Shown here: positions 1 to 5,733 of the stretch, piece by piece
Layout: every line of letters starts with the position of its first letter
Position numbering within the stretch: position 1 is the first letter of the stretch
NCBI GenBank assembly: GCA_903905685.1
Contig: CAIVHI010000011.1
Coordinates: 1-11,814, forward strand
Source: an uncultured Bacteroidota bacterium
GTDB taxonomy: Bacteria; Bacteroidota; Bacteroidia; Chitinophagales; Chitinophagaceae
Direction of reading: 5' to 3'
DNA length: 11,814 nucleotides
Notes under the pieces: model-generated
Databases searched by the model: none
What the model was told of the DNA's origin: nothing
The model's input: the letters and a program-made list of their open reading frames with translations, nothing else
Made by a program: the position numbers and the translations under genes

Positions 1-611
1 AAGCTACTGCTCTCGAAGGGGTGGCTTTCTTGGGTCAGGGCACCATTTACCCCGATGTCATTGAGTCGGTATCTGTGCACGGTCCTTCGGTCACCATCAA
101 GTCGCACCACAACGTGGGCGGCCTCCCCGAAAAAATGCACCTTTCGCTGGTAGAACCCCTGCGGTTTTTGTTTAAAGACGAAGTGCGCAAGGTGGGTAGG
201 GAATTGGGTATTGCCGAGAGTTTCATAGGCCGTCACCCCTTCCCCGGGCCGGGCTTGGCTATCCGCATCCTCGGCGAGATCACCGCAGACCGCGTCAAAA
301 GGTTGCAGGAAGCCGACGACATCTTCATTGGCCACCTGCACGCATCCGACCAATACCATAAAGTTTGGCAGGCCGGCGCCATTTTGCTGCCCGTGCAGAG
401 TGTTGGCGTAATGGGCGACGAAAGGACGTATGAGTTCACCTGCGCCCTGCGTGCCGTGACATCGGTTGACGGCATGACGGCCGATTTTGCCCACCTGCCA
501 CACAGCCTGCTGGGCAAAATATCCAACGACATCATCAATAAAGTGCGCGGCATCAACCGCGTAGTGTTCGATATCAGTTCCAAGCCGCCCGCAACCATAG
601 AGTGGGAGTAG
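1..611 (+). CDS. guaA: GMP synthase (glutamine-hydrolysing), C-terminal part
   Basis: This is the 3' end of guaA, cut by the window edge; the frame is open from base 3, giving 202 visible residues. GuaA converts XMP to GMP in the cytoplasm with glutamine and ATP, the last step of guanine nucleotide synthesis. The visible part begins at the end of the ATP-pyrophosphatase domain (QGTIYPDVIES) and contains the family landmarks HHNVGGLP, the strongly conserved RHPFPGPGLAIR, and the C-terminal dimerisation domain ending in PPATIEWE, which is the usual end of the family. No truncation at the 3' end is visible. The stop is TAG at 609-611, and 44 bases separate it from the next start at 656 on the same strand, so the two genes may be co-transcribed. 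Identification rests on these motifs and is nearly certain. Confidence 0.97.
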   Translation, partial: ATALEGVAFLGQGTIYPDVIESVSVHGPSVTIKSHHNVGGLPEKMHLSLVEPLRFLFKDEVRKVGRELGIAESFIGRHPFPGPGLAIRILGEITADRVKRLQEADDIFIGHLHASDQYHKVWQAGAILLPVQSVGVMGDERTYEFTCALRAVTSVDGMTADFAHLPHSLLGKISNDIINKVRGINRVVFDISSKPPATIEWE

Positions 612-655
612 GGCACTTCGGCTCCGAGGTGGAATCGTTAGTCGCGAGGTATAAG

Positions 656-2107
656 ATGGGGAGTATTGCAACCAAAATCAAACAGTGGTCGGTGTTTGCA
701 GCCTTGCTGCCAACACTGACCTTTTGCATTTTGGCCCACGCAGGCGCCCAAGGCCGCCGCACAGGCTCGAGCGATTCAGCATCTACCGCTCCACAAACCG
801 CCGACATGCCGTGGCATCACGACTTGAGCAAGCGCGAGTTGAAGCGCAAGAAGCGCGAGGCCGAGAAATTGGCCCGCAAAAAGAAGAAGCAGGAGCGCCG
901 TCGCCGCAAGGATGGACCCCTAACCATTGCCCCGCAACCGCGCACCTCCCGGCGCCCCCAAACGGCTACCAAGTGGAGTCCGCCCGCCCGCAGCAAGGCT
1001 CCGGCCTACCCGGCATCGGTATTGAAAGGGCACTATCGGGTAGACATCTTGGCCGCAATCTACCTCGACGAACTGGTGAAGGGTAGCGGTGTGACGTTCA
1101 AAAACAAGATTCCCGACAAGGCAGCGGCCGGCATAGCATTCTATGAAGGGGTGCAGTTGGCCGCCGACAGCTTGAAAAAGAAGAATTTCAATATAGACAT
1201 CTACATCCACGACGTGGCCTCGGCGTTGGAATCCCCGGATACTTTGCTGAAATACCGGGCGTTGGACTCGTCGGACTTGATCATTGCTGCAGTGCCGCCC
1301 CAAAACCTGCCGGCCGTGGCGGCATTTGCTGCCAAGAAGCACATCAATCTGGTGTCTGCACTGTCGCCCGCCGATGGTGGCGTGAGAGGCAACAAATTCT
1401 TTACGCTGCTGCAGCCCTCGCTCCACACCCATTGCGAGTCTATACTGCAAAAGCTGCCGCAAGGCCAGGGCAATGTTACACTGCTGTATCGCAATACCAT
1501 CACGGGCGAAGACAATGCCTATAAGTACCTCACGGAGGACACCATAACGGCGGCTTCTTGGAACCGGTTGAACTGCAACAGGTTACCCACCTCCATAGAC
1601 CTCCCCGACAGCCGCGACACGGCGCAAGTCCAATACCTCGTCATGCCCATTCTCGACCCTGCCTATGCCGACAGCCTGCTGAAAGTGGTACTGAAAAATG
1701 CCCCAAAAGGCCGCCTCGAAATTTACGGGATGCCCACTTGGACGGCGCTGAACCTGCAAAAACGGTCGGCAGCCAACCCGAATATAGTATTTGTGCTGCC
1801 CGAGCCCTATTATGCCGACACGGCCGGTGCGGCCTACAAAGTGCTGGCCGAGAAATATGAAGCAGCATATGGCGGCAACCTGAAAGATCTGGCCGTGCGC
1901 GGCTACGAAACCATGTACCTGTTTGGCACGATGTTGAAGAAATACGGTACGGTATTCAATCCGAAGTTTCACGACTGCCTGAAATCGCAGTTCACCAAAT
2001 TCGACCTCACGCCCCATTGGGATGCCACCGGCAAGTTCCTCTACAACGAGAACCGCCATGTGTATCGGGTGCGGTATGCGAAGGGTGTTGTGCAGGTTGG
2101 GGAGTAG
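656..2107 (+). CDS. Exported type-1 periplasmic binding-fold protein (amino-acid ABC transporter substrate-binding-like)
   Basis: This is a 483-aa secreted protein. I chose ATG 656 because it gives a clean signal peptide: a basic start (KIKQW), a hydrophobic core (FAALLPTLTFCIL), and an AHA/AGA-type cleavage site near residues 29-31. An earlier in-frame GTG at 602 would overlap guaA and bury the signal. No lipobox is seen. Residues about 59-86 are almost entirely Lys/Arg/Glu, followed by a Pro/Ser/Arg linker to about residue 125. From about 128 to the end the pattern fits the Peripla_BP_6 / ANF-receptor ligand-binding fold: an opening YRVDILAAIYLDE strand, a G..F/Y.G...A...L helix, a DLIIAAVPP strand, and a second lobe with NIVFVLPEPYYAD and RGYETMYLFG. 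In Bacteroidota such proteins often follow guaA or carry LysM domains; no LysM is visible here. The ligand is unknown and no permease or ATPase gene lies next to it, so a role in transport is not shown. Confidence 0.8.
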   Translation: MGSIATKIKQWSVFAALLPTLTFCILAHAGAQGRRTGSSDSASTAPQTADMPWHHDLSKRELKRKKREAEKLARKKKKQERRRRKDGPLTIAPQPRTSRRPQTATKWSPPARSKAPAYPASVLKGHYRVDILAAIYLDELVKGSGVTFKNKIPDKAAAGIAFYEGVQLAADSLKKKNFNIDIYIHDVASALESPDTLLKYRALDSSDLIIAAVPPQNLPAVAAFAAKKHINLVSALSPADGGVRGNKFFTLLQPSLHTHCESILQKLPQGQGNVTLLYRNTITGEDNAYKYLTEDTITAASWNRLNCNRLPTSIDLPDSRDTAQVQYLVMPILDPAYADSLLKVVLKNAPKGRLEIYGMPTWTALNLQKRSAANPNIVFVLPEPYYADTAGAAYKVLAEKYEAAYGGNLKDLAVRGYETMYLFGTMLKKYGTVFNPKFHDCLKSQFTKFDLTPHWDATGKFLYNENRHVYRVRYAKGVVQVGE

Positions 2108-2167
2108 GGGGCTGAATTTATGCTCGGTTTTATTCTGTCAAGCCACTTAGTTGGGGCATTACGGCCG

Positions 2168-2359
2168 TTAATTCAAGCAGTCCAGCATCCGTATCGCGTT
2201 GCTCGTGAATGTCCGTTCGTATTCGCGATATATTTTGAGGTCATGCTTGGCAAGAAGTTGTTCAAGAGCGGCAATTTTGAGTGCTTGGATTTTCATGGAC
2301 TGGGCTGCTGCCAATTCGTTCAGCAGTCTCGTATTTTCAATGTTTTGGTCTGTCGGCAT
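2168..2359 (-). CDS. Small helical protein of unknown function (63 aa)
   Basis: I do not recognise this small ORF. It starts with ATG at 2359 and stops at 2168. Residues about 10-45 are rich in Leu, Ala, Lys and Glu with a spacing suited to an amphipathic helix or short coiled coil (LLNELAAAQ, then ALKIAALEQLLAKHDLKI). There is no signal peptide or membrane segment. It is the third member of a minus-strand cluster behind the broken response regulator, 54 bases after the preceding 63-aa ORF, and it converges with the binding-protein gene ending at 2107. The balanced composition and the placement favour a real gene. A loose likeness to the helical part of an IS3-type OrfA was considered but is too weak to call. 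Confidence 0.45.
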   Translation of the reverse strand: MPTDQNIENTRLLNELAAAQSMKIQALKIAALEQLLAKHDLKIYREYERTFTSNAIRMLDCLN

Positions 2360-2413
2360 TGTAAATGGATGAATGGTCTTTCTCGGAAGTCATGTTTTAC
2401 CAAGGCATTCGTT

Positions 2414-2605
2414 CTACAACAATGGTGCGGCCAAAGCCGAGAAGTCGTCTTTTACGTCAATGCAGTTGTGGTCGCTAAAAATGGTTTGGTCCAGCACGAT
2501 GCTTACCGAGCTTTCGCCGGTTTTGTCGATGATGCAGATGATGTGCTCCGTATTGATGATGCTGGATGCATCGTTGGTGATCGTTACTTTAAGGAACTTA
2601 TTCAT
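2414..2605 (-). CDS. Small unknown protein next to the response regulator (63 aa)
   Basis: The ORF begins at ATG 2605, only two bases after the TAA stop of the response regulator (2608-2610), so translational coupling is likely. The predicted protein opens with FLKVTITND, followed by INTEHIICIID and then SVSIVLDQT. This alternation of short beta strands with an INxEHI turn resembles the small FlbD-like or 'hypothetical' beta-rich proteins common in Bacteroidota, but the match is only by eye. No signal peptide or membrane segment is visible. The tight spacing suggests it was made together with the regulator. I would not assign a function. Confidence 0.5.
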   Translation of the reverse strand: MNKFLKVTITNDASSIINTEHIICIIDKTGESSVSIVLDQTIFSDHNCIDVKDDFSALAAPLL

Positions 2606-2607
2606 GT

Positions 2608-3294
2608 TTATTTGGTGTTACATTTAATAAAGGTCATGCCCGAAGATGCCGCTACAAGGGCGAGTCCCACCCGCGATTGCACACCCAGTTTGGTTTTCAA
2701 CCGTTTGCAGTGGTGTTCTATCGTTCGGGGGCTCAAGTGTACACGGGCGGCAATTTCAGGCAGTGTCAAGTCGGTAGTCAGCCACTGCAGCAGTACAAGT
2801 TCCGAATCGTTCAATTGTTTTTTCGAAAGTCGGTTCTTTATTTCTTTGGAAATGGCGGGATGCATTTCGATGATGTCGGAAGAGAAGAAGTATTTGTTGC
2901 CGAGCATCTCCGAGATAGCTTGTATAAGTTCCTCCGGTTCTGCATGCTTAGTCACGAAGCCCTTGGCACCCAATCATATCATGGTTACCAGAATTGAGAT
3001 ATGAAATGCCTTCGTAAACACCAAGAATTTGATTGACGGATTTTTTTTGCTCGCCTCGCCGAACACCTGGTAATCGGTATAGCCCGCGCCCATGATGCAG
3101 ATATCGGGACGTAATTCCCAATTCACAATCCGTACCAGCATTTCAGCGCAGTCGGCGGTATCGAATATCACATGGAATCCCTCTGCGATTCCTAGCACGT
3201 GCGTCACCACCGTCTTGCGCAATAAGGTCTCTTCGTCGGCATAGGCGATATGTACGGAGCGCGGATGCATGTTGGACGCTTGGGAATGAGGCAT
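2608..3294 (-). pseudogene. NarL/FixJ-type response regulator interrupted by an in-frame TGA, with a degenerate receiver
   Basis: Two pieces in the same reading frame are separated by a single TGA codon (2974-2976 on the plus strand, read TCA). The first (3294-2977, 106 aa) is a receiver domain and the second (2973-2608) supplies the end of the receiver (LGAKGFVTK, with the conserved Lys) plus a LuxR-type helix-turn-helix (LPEIAARVHLSPRTIEHH, then KTKLGV). If the stop were a sense codon the product would be 228 aa, normal for the family. CGA to TGA is one transition, and Arg or Lys is common at this site. The receiver also has Gly69 (GGC) where family alignment expects the phospho-acceptor Asp (PDICIMG against the usual PDIxLLD). 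The acidic pair (Asp20-Glu21) and the Thr of LVFTK remain. No histidine kinase is adjacent. A TTG directly after the TGA could restart the DNA-binding half, but this is speculative. The likeliest reading is a decaying regulator. Confidence 0.8.
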
Positions 3295-3663
3295 TTGAAA
3301 TTTTCAGAAATGCTTTATATGGATACTTTGTTTGAATGGTCGAAATATAGCTTGATGTTTGTACTTAAATATTGCGGCAATGCTACGGCACTTTTCCGCA
3401 ACTTCCAGCTGTGGATTATACTGATTTCAGGTCATGAATATTCATTTTAGTAATATTTTATTCATATTCAGTTGCTTGTTTTTTATAGAAAATTGAATGG
3501 CAAATCAATATCTGTTTATAAAGTTTATTTATGCCTTAAAAGTCAAAAATAGGGGGGTCACCCAGTTTTTGTGATGGAATTCCCAGTTAGTTTGCGTTGG
3601 TACAAAAGCGTTTCAGGGGCGGCAATGGTCCAACGTTTTCAGAAAGAATAAAAAATTCTGTTT
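3295..3663. other. AT-rich intergenic region without a convincing gene
   Basis: These 369 bases separate the divergent response-regulator gene and the GC-rich ORF, so promoters for both should lie here. The centre (about 3430-3540) is very AT-rich. I find no exact TAnnTTTG box on either strand; the nearest is a one-base-short TAGTTTG at 3588-3594 facing the plus-strand ORF. A 46-codon plus-strand ORF (3310-3450) exists but has no family resemblance. A perfect 12-base palindrome at 3434-3445 is listed separately. No RNA gene is evident. Confidence 0.6.
3434..3445. repeat. Perfect 12-bp palindrome (ATGAATATTCAT), operator-like
   Basis: The sequence ATGAATATTCAT is identical to its reverse complement. 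It lies in the AT-rich region between the divergent regulator and the GC-rich ORF, and a partial second copy (TTCATATTCA) follows near 3460-3470. Such a site could bind a dimeric regulator, including the neighbouring LuxR-type protein, but AT-rich DNA produces such palindromes by chance and no function is shown. Confidence 0.3.
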
Positions 3664-4983
3664 ATGCCACGCGGTTCGGGAGATGTAGGATTTGTGCACA
3701 TGGGCAACGGTCACGACGACGAGCGGCAGGCGTTGGCCAACCACGGGGATACCTATACCGGCGGCTGGGACCTCGACGCCGATTACCCTGAGTGCGAGCT
3801 TTGGTCGAAATACAGCGCGTTTTGGCGTAAGACGCTCTACAGGCGGGTGTGCTTGGAGAGCGGTGGGGACTCCAGGCCGGAGTCGCCGGCGGGTACCGAA
3901 AAGGCCGGCTACGTACCGTTCACCCCGCCGGCGCAGTTGCAGCCCGCACCCGTAAACCCGATCGTCGATACATCGTATGCCTTGAACCCGGTGCAGCCGT
4001 GGGCTTCGGGTTTCCGTAAGCCGCCCAGTGGCGGGTTCAAGGTGCCGGCACCCATGTTGCTGCGGCCGGGAACGGGCATTGCGGGTACAGGCGGCAGTCC
4101 CGCCGCCTTCCAACCGCAGGCGTTCGGCGAAGCCCTAAGCTTGGGCACGGGGCGGCAATCGGGGTCTTCGAATAAGGTACCGCCCGACGTTTGCTACGAC
4201 CTCGTGTTTTACGTGCAGGGGTCGTCAGGCAAGGGGCCGGCCTATCGCGGGCGTCTGGTGTTCCTGGTGCGCGGCACCGGTGCCGTCGCCGCCTATTGCG
4301 ATGTCGTGAGCGGCTGTGCCGACCCGGTGCATTACGGCACGCCGGTAGGCAGTAGGTTCAAGGTGACGGGATACGCGGGTGTCGGCGACAGCTTCCGTGC
4401 CGACCTCGACCCCGCCTTCCTCAACGACCCCAAGACGGGGAAAAGGAGCGGCGCGTTCTACATTATCCCGCTGGCGGGCGGCCGCACGTGCCCCATGGGG
4501 GCGATAGGCATTTCGGCAGGTGGGGAGGAGCTCAACGCCATCGCCCGCTTGTTGCGGCAAAGCGCCAATTGCGGGGCCACCCTGCGCGTGGCCTATGCGG
4601 AGAAGGCGGGCGGCGGCGGAGACGACCCCGCCGCACCGCAACGGCGCGGATTTAGATTGGTGTGCGGCGCAACGGGAAAAGTTCCGAGTGAGTTTTGCAG
4701 CAATCAGATTATGGACTATTACCTGCCGGGAATTTCATCCAACGAAAAATGCAACCACATGAAGGAAGTTTGGCTCTCTTCAAACGAACATTTTTCCTAT
4801 TGCACATCGTGCCTGCCACCATCGGGCTACAAAGTAAAATTGATGCCCTATATATCGTCCGAACTCGCTTCCTATTATGATGCATCGTATATCGCTTACC
4901 CAAAAATCCCCCGCATAATCCCACCTGTACCCGTAGTTTCAATGGCCCGCCACCTGTCATCACTTCCCTCCCCAACGGAATAA
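3664..4983 (+). CDS. Chimeric ORF: unknown GC-rich protein with a DUF2778/Tlde1-like domain, running into a PBP1C tail
   Basis: The 439-codon ORF starts at ATG 3664, just after an in-frame TAA at 3649. Residues 1-80 are polar and unrecognised; about 80-170 is a Pro/Gly/Ser-rich linker; about 175-312 is a compact domain. The domain pattern (SGKG..., GTPVGSRFKV at 225-234, LDP, GKRSGAFYI at 259-267, then MGAIGI at 278-283 and a following IA at 293-294) matches by eye the layout of DUF2778/Tlde1 L,D-transpeptidase-like proteins, in which G-x-P-x-G is followed by gRsxFxIHG and SxGCI. Here the catalytic Cys position is Ala280 and no His stands in the FYIIP segment, so activity is doubtful. From about residue 330 the protein is a PBP1C C-terminal tail (separate entry). 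One counted line before the junction (4261-4320) is 42/60 G+C and one after (4741-4800) is 22/60. No signal peptide or membrane segment is seen. The native end is lost, because the tail shifts frame at 4908-4912. Confidence 0.6.
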   Translation: MPRGSGDVGFVHMGNGHDDERQALANHGDTYTGGWDLDADYPECELWSKYSAFWRKTLYRRVCLESGGDSRPESPAGTEKAGYVPFTPPAQLQPAPVNPIVDTSYALNPVQPWASGFRKPPSGGFKVPAPMLLRPGTGIAGTGGSPAAFQPQAFGEALSLGTGRQSGSSNKVPPDVCYDLVFYVQGSSGKGPAYRGRLVFLVRGTGAVAAYCDVVSGCADPVHYGTPVGSRFKVTGYAGVGDSFRADLDPAFLNDPKTGKRSGAFYIIPLAGGRTCPMGAIGISAGGEELNAIARLLRQSANCGATLRVAYAEKAGGGGDDPAAPQRRGFRLVCGATGKVPSEFCSNQIMDYYLPGISSNEKCNHMKEVWLSSNEHFSYCTSCLPPSGYKVKLMPYISSELASYYDASYIAYPKIPRIIPPVPVVSMARHLSSLPSPTE

Positions 4984-5203
4984 CCTACCTAGTGGAAAAA
5001 AATGAACAACTAAAATTGCAGTTGGCCTGCACGGTATCCTTTAATGTAGAAAAATTTATTGGTCTGTCAACGACAAATTTTACGCCTGTATGCCTTCCAG
5101 TCAAAGTTTGTTTTTCGACCCCCGGTCATCTAAGTTGAAAATTTTCTGTGCCGACGACAAGGGGCGTAATACCAATAGCAGCATCAAGATTCAGTTTATT
5201 TGA
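4651..5203 (+). pseudogene. Penicillin-binding protein 1C C-terminal tail (BiPBP_C region), frameshifted twice
   Basis: The translated segment LVCGATGKVPSEFC, then DYYLPGISSNEKCNH and YCTSCLPPSGY, has the Cys-rich layout seen after the transpeptidase domain in Bacteroidota PBP1C. In frame 1 it reads to YPKIP; the natural continuation PHNPTCTRSFNGPPPVIT is found one frame over. The shift lies at the C-run 4908-4912, where one extra C (six instead of five) would restore it. It then reads SLPNGITYLVEKNEQLKLQL and ...SFNVEK, and shifts again at the A-run 5050-5054, where one extra A gives EKIYWSVNDKFYACMPSSQ. It ends with CADDKGRNTNSSIKIQFI and TGA at 5201-5203, a typical BiPBP_C ending. The glycosyltransferase and transpeptidase domains are absent from the window, so the remnant cannot be an enzyme. 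The reconstruction is seen directly; the family name rests on known motif layout. Confidence 0.7.
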
Positions 5204-5443
5204 TGCCCGCGCGGGTGCCCAATCTCTATTCTTAGTCTAACACCCTTACCGACCCCAAAATAAACTTCCCCCAACATTTTGTTTTTCCGGAAAAATGTAA
5301 TAGCTTTGTATTAGCCTGCCGAGGCAACTACTCGTTAACATTTGGCAGCTACTGAATTTGTTGTCCCTACCATCGCCGCACACCGGCAAAATTGGGCTGC
5401 AATGACGAACAACCATATAATAACCGATCACCTCGTTGAATAA
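5203..5443 (+). pseudogene. Possible frameshifted gene remnant, family unknown
   Basis: An ATG at 5203 overlaps the PBP1C stop (TGATG). Its frame reads MPARVPNLYS, meets TAG at 5233-5235, and continues in the same frame as a coding-like stretch (DPKINFPQHFVFPEKC, NSFVLACRGNYSLTFGS) to a TGA at 5353-5355. One frame over, the text ATEFVVPTIAAHRQNWAAM continues to TAA at 5441-5443. Removing one base near 5350-5353 would join both parts. The pieces have globular-protein composition, but I recognise no family and chance is possible. Its end meets a hairpin at 5435-5457. Confidence 0.25.
5278..5308 (+). promoter_or_regulatory. Candidate Bacteroidota promoter (TTTG - 19 bp - TAGCTTTG) with a palindromic spacer
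   Basis: TTTG at 5278-5281 is followed after 19 bases by TAGCTTTG at 5301-5308. This matches the -33 (TTTG) and -7 (TAnnTTTG) elements described for the Bacteroidota vegetative sigma factor. The spacer contains the perfect 14-base palindrome TTTTTCCGGAAAAA (5282-5295), within a longer imperfect inverted repeat that starts at ACATTTT (5274) and ends at AAAATGT (5298). A repressor site between the boxes would be well placed. However, the match lies inside the coding-like remnant 5203-5443, so it may be accidental, and no clear gene follows for over 150 bases. Confidence 0.35.
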
Positions 5444-5457
5444 GCATTTTATTCGAC
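5435..5457. terminator. Hairpin between converging gene remnants
   Basis: GTTGAATAA (5435-5443) pairs with TTATTCGAC (5449-5457) over nine positions with one G-U wobble, leaving a five-base loop. It sits where the plus-strand remnant (stop at 5443) and the minus-strand remnant (stop at 5463) converge, a common place for a two-way terminator. No good T-run follows on either strand, so termination would be weak. Confidence 0.3.
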
Positions 5458-5462
5458 AACTA

Positions 5463-5709
5463 TTAAAAACTTGGGTTATGGGAAACAAATTCTGCTTGCA
5501 CGCACCTCGGGTCTCCACCTCTATACCATTGGTCCATACCAATCCAATTGCCGATTTCATCGGCATCTACTCTGTATTCATAGGATAACACCATCCCGGT
5601 TCCTTCCCCCGAAGCACCTCACAGGTTTTCCCTGCACTTTTCCCTGCACTTTTCCTTGTGGAAACGCCGCCTTACCGTCTTTTTGCCCGAACCAGTAATT
5701 CTTATCGTT
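5463..5709 (-). pseudogene. Frameshifted small gene of unknown family, acidic C-terminus
   Basis: Reading leftwards from 5709, one frame gives NDKNYWFGQKDGKAAFPQGK, then VQGKVQGKPVRCFG. At the G-run (C-run 5606-5610 on the plus strand) the coding-like text moves to another frame: EGTGMVLSYEYRVDADE, then IGNWIGMDQWYRGGDPR and CVQAEFVSHNPSF, ending with TAA at 5463-5465. Four bases instead of five in that run would join the halves into one protein of about 80 residues. The second half alone is an ORF of 43 aa from ATG 5594. The true start is unclear: further short A-run shifts near 5708-5730 would be needed to reach an upstream ATG. I do not recognise the family. Both halves have varied, globular-looking composition, unlike the opposite-strand ORFs. 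Confidence 0.4.
5626..5655. repeat. Tandem 12-bp repeat, about 2.5 copies
   Basis: The unit TTTTCCCTGCAC occurs at 5626-5637 and 5638-5649, and a half copy (TTTTCC) follows. On the minus strand the unit is one in-frame GKVQ repeat inside the remnant 5463-5709, so its length of four codons leaves that frame intact. It looks like a slipped-strand duplication. Confidence 0.85.
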
Positions 5710-5733
5710 TTACCATGCCTAAATTTTCATTTT

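Noticed and set aside
233..616. 127-aa ORF on the minus strand across guaA
   Set aside because: It lies wholly over the conserved guaA coding sequence in another frame and has no family features.
602..655. Upstream GTG start for the binding-fold protein
   Set aside because: It would overlap guaA and put 18 polar residues in front of the signal peptide; ATG 656 gives a normal signal.
2168..2359. IS3-type transposase OrfA remnant
   Set aside because: Only the helical character is similar; no HTH, no inverted repeats and no OrfB are visible.
2974..2976. Selenocysteine or a recoded TGA
   Set aside because: No SECIS-like hairpin was identified, Sec is not expected at this receiver position, and TGA ends the GNAT gene normally.
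2120..3004. 294-aa plus-strand ORF opposite the regulator cluster
   Set aside because: It is the shadow of the minus-strand regulator and small genes, whose HTH and receiver motifs are clear.
3310..3450. 46-codon plus-strand ORF upstream of the GC-rich gene
   Set aside because: No family resemblance; it is in AT-rich DNA that should hold the divergent regulator's promoter.
5206..5215. CCCGCGCGGG palindrome after the PBP1C stop
   Set aside because: It has no real loop or T-run as a terminator, and short GC palindromes occur by chance.
5246..5566. 106-aa minus-strand ORF
   Set aside because: It overlaps the remnants in other frames, and its composition (scattered Cys and Ser) looks like a chance frame.
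5478..5588. 36-aa plus-strand ORF
   Set aside because: It is antisense to the better supported minus-strand remnant 5463-5709.
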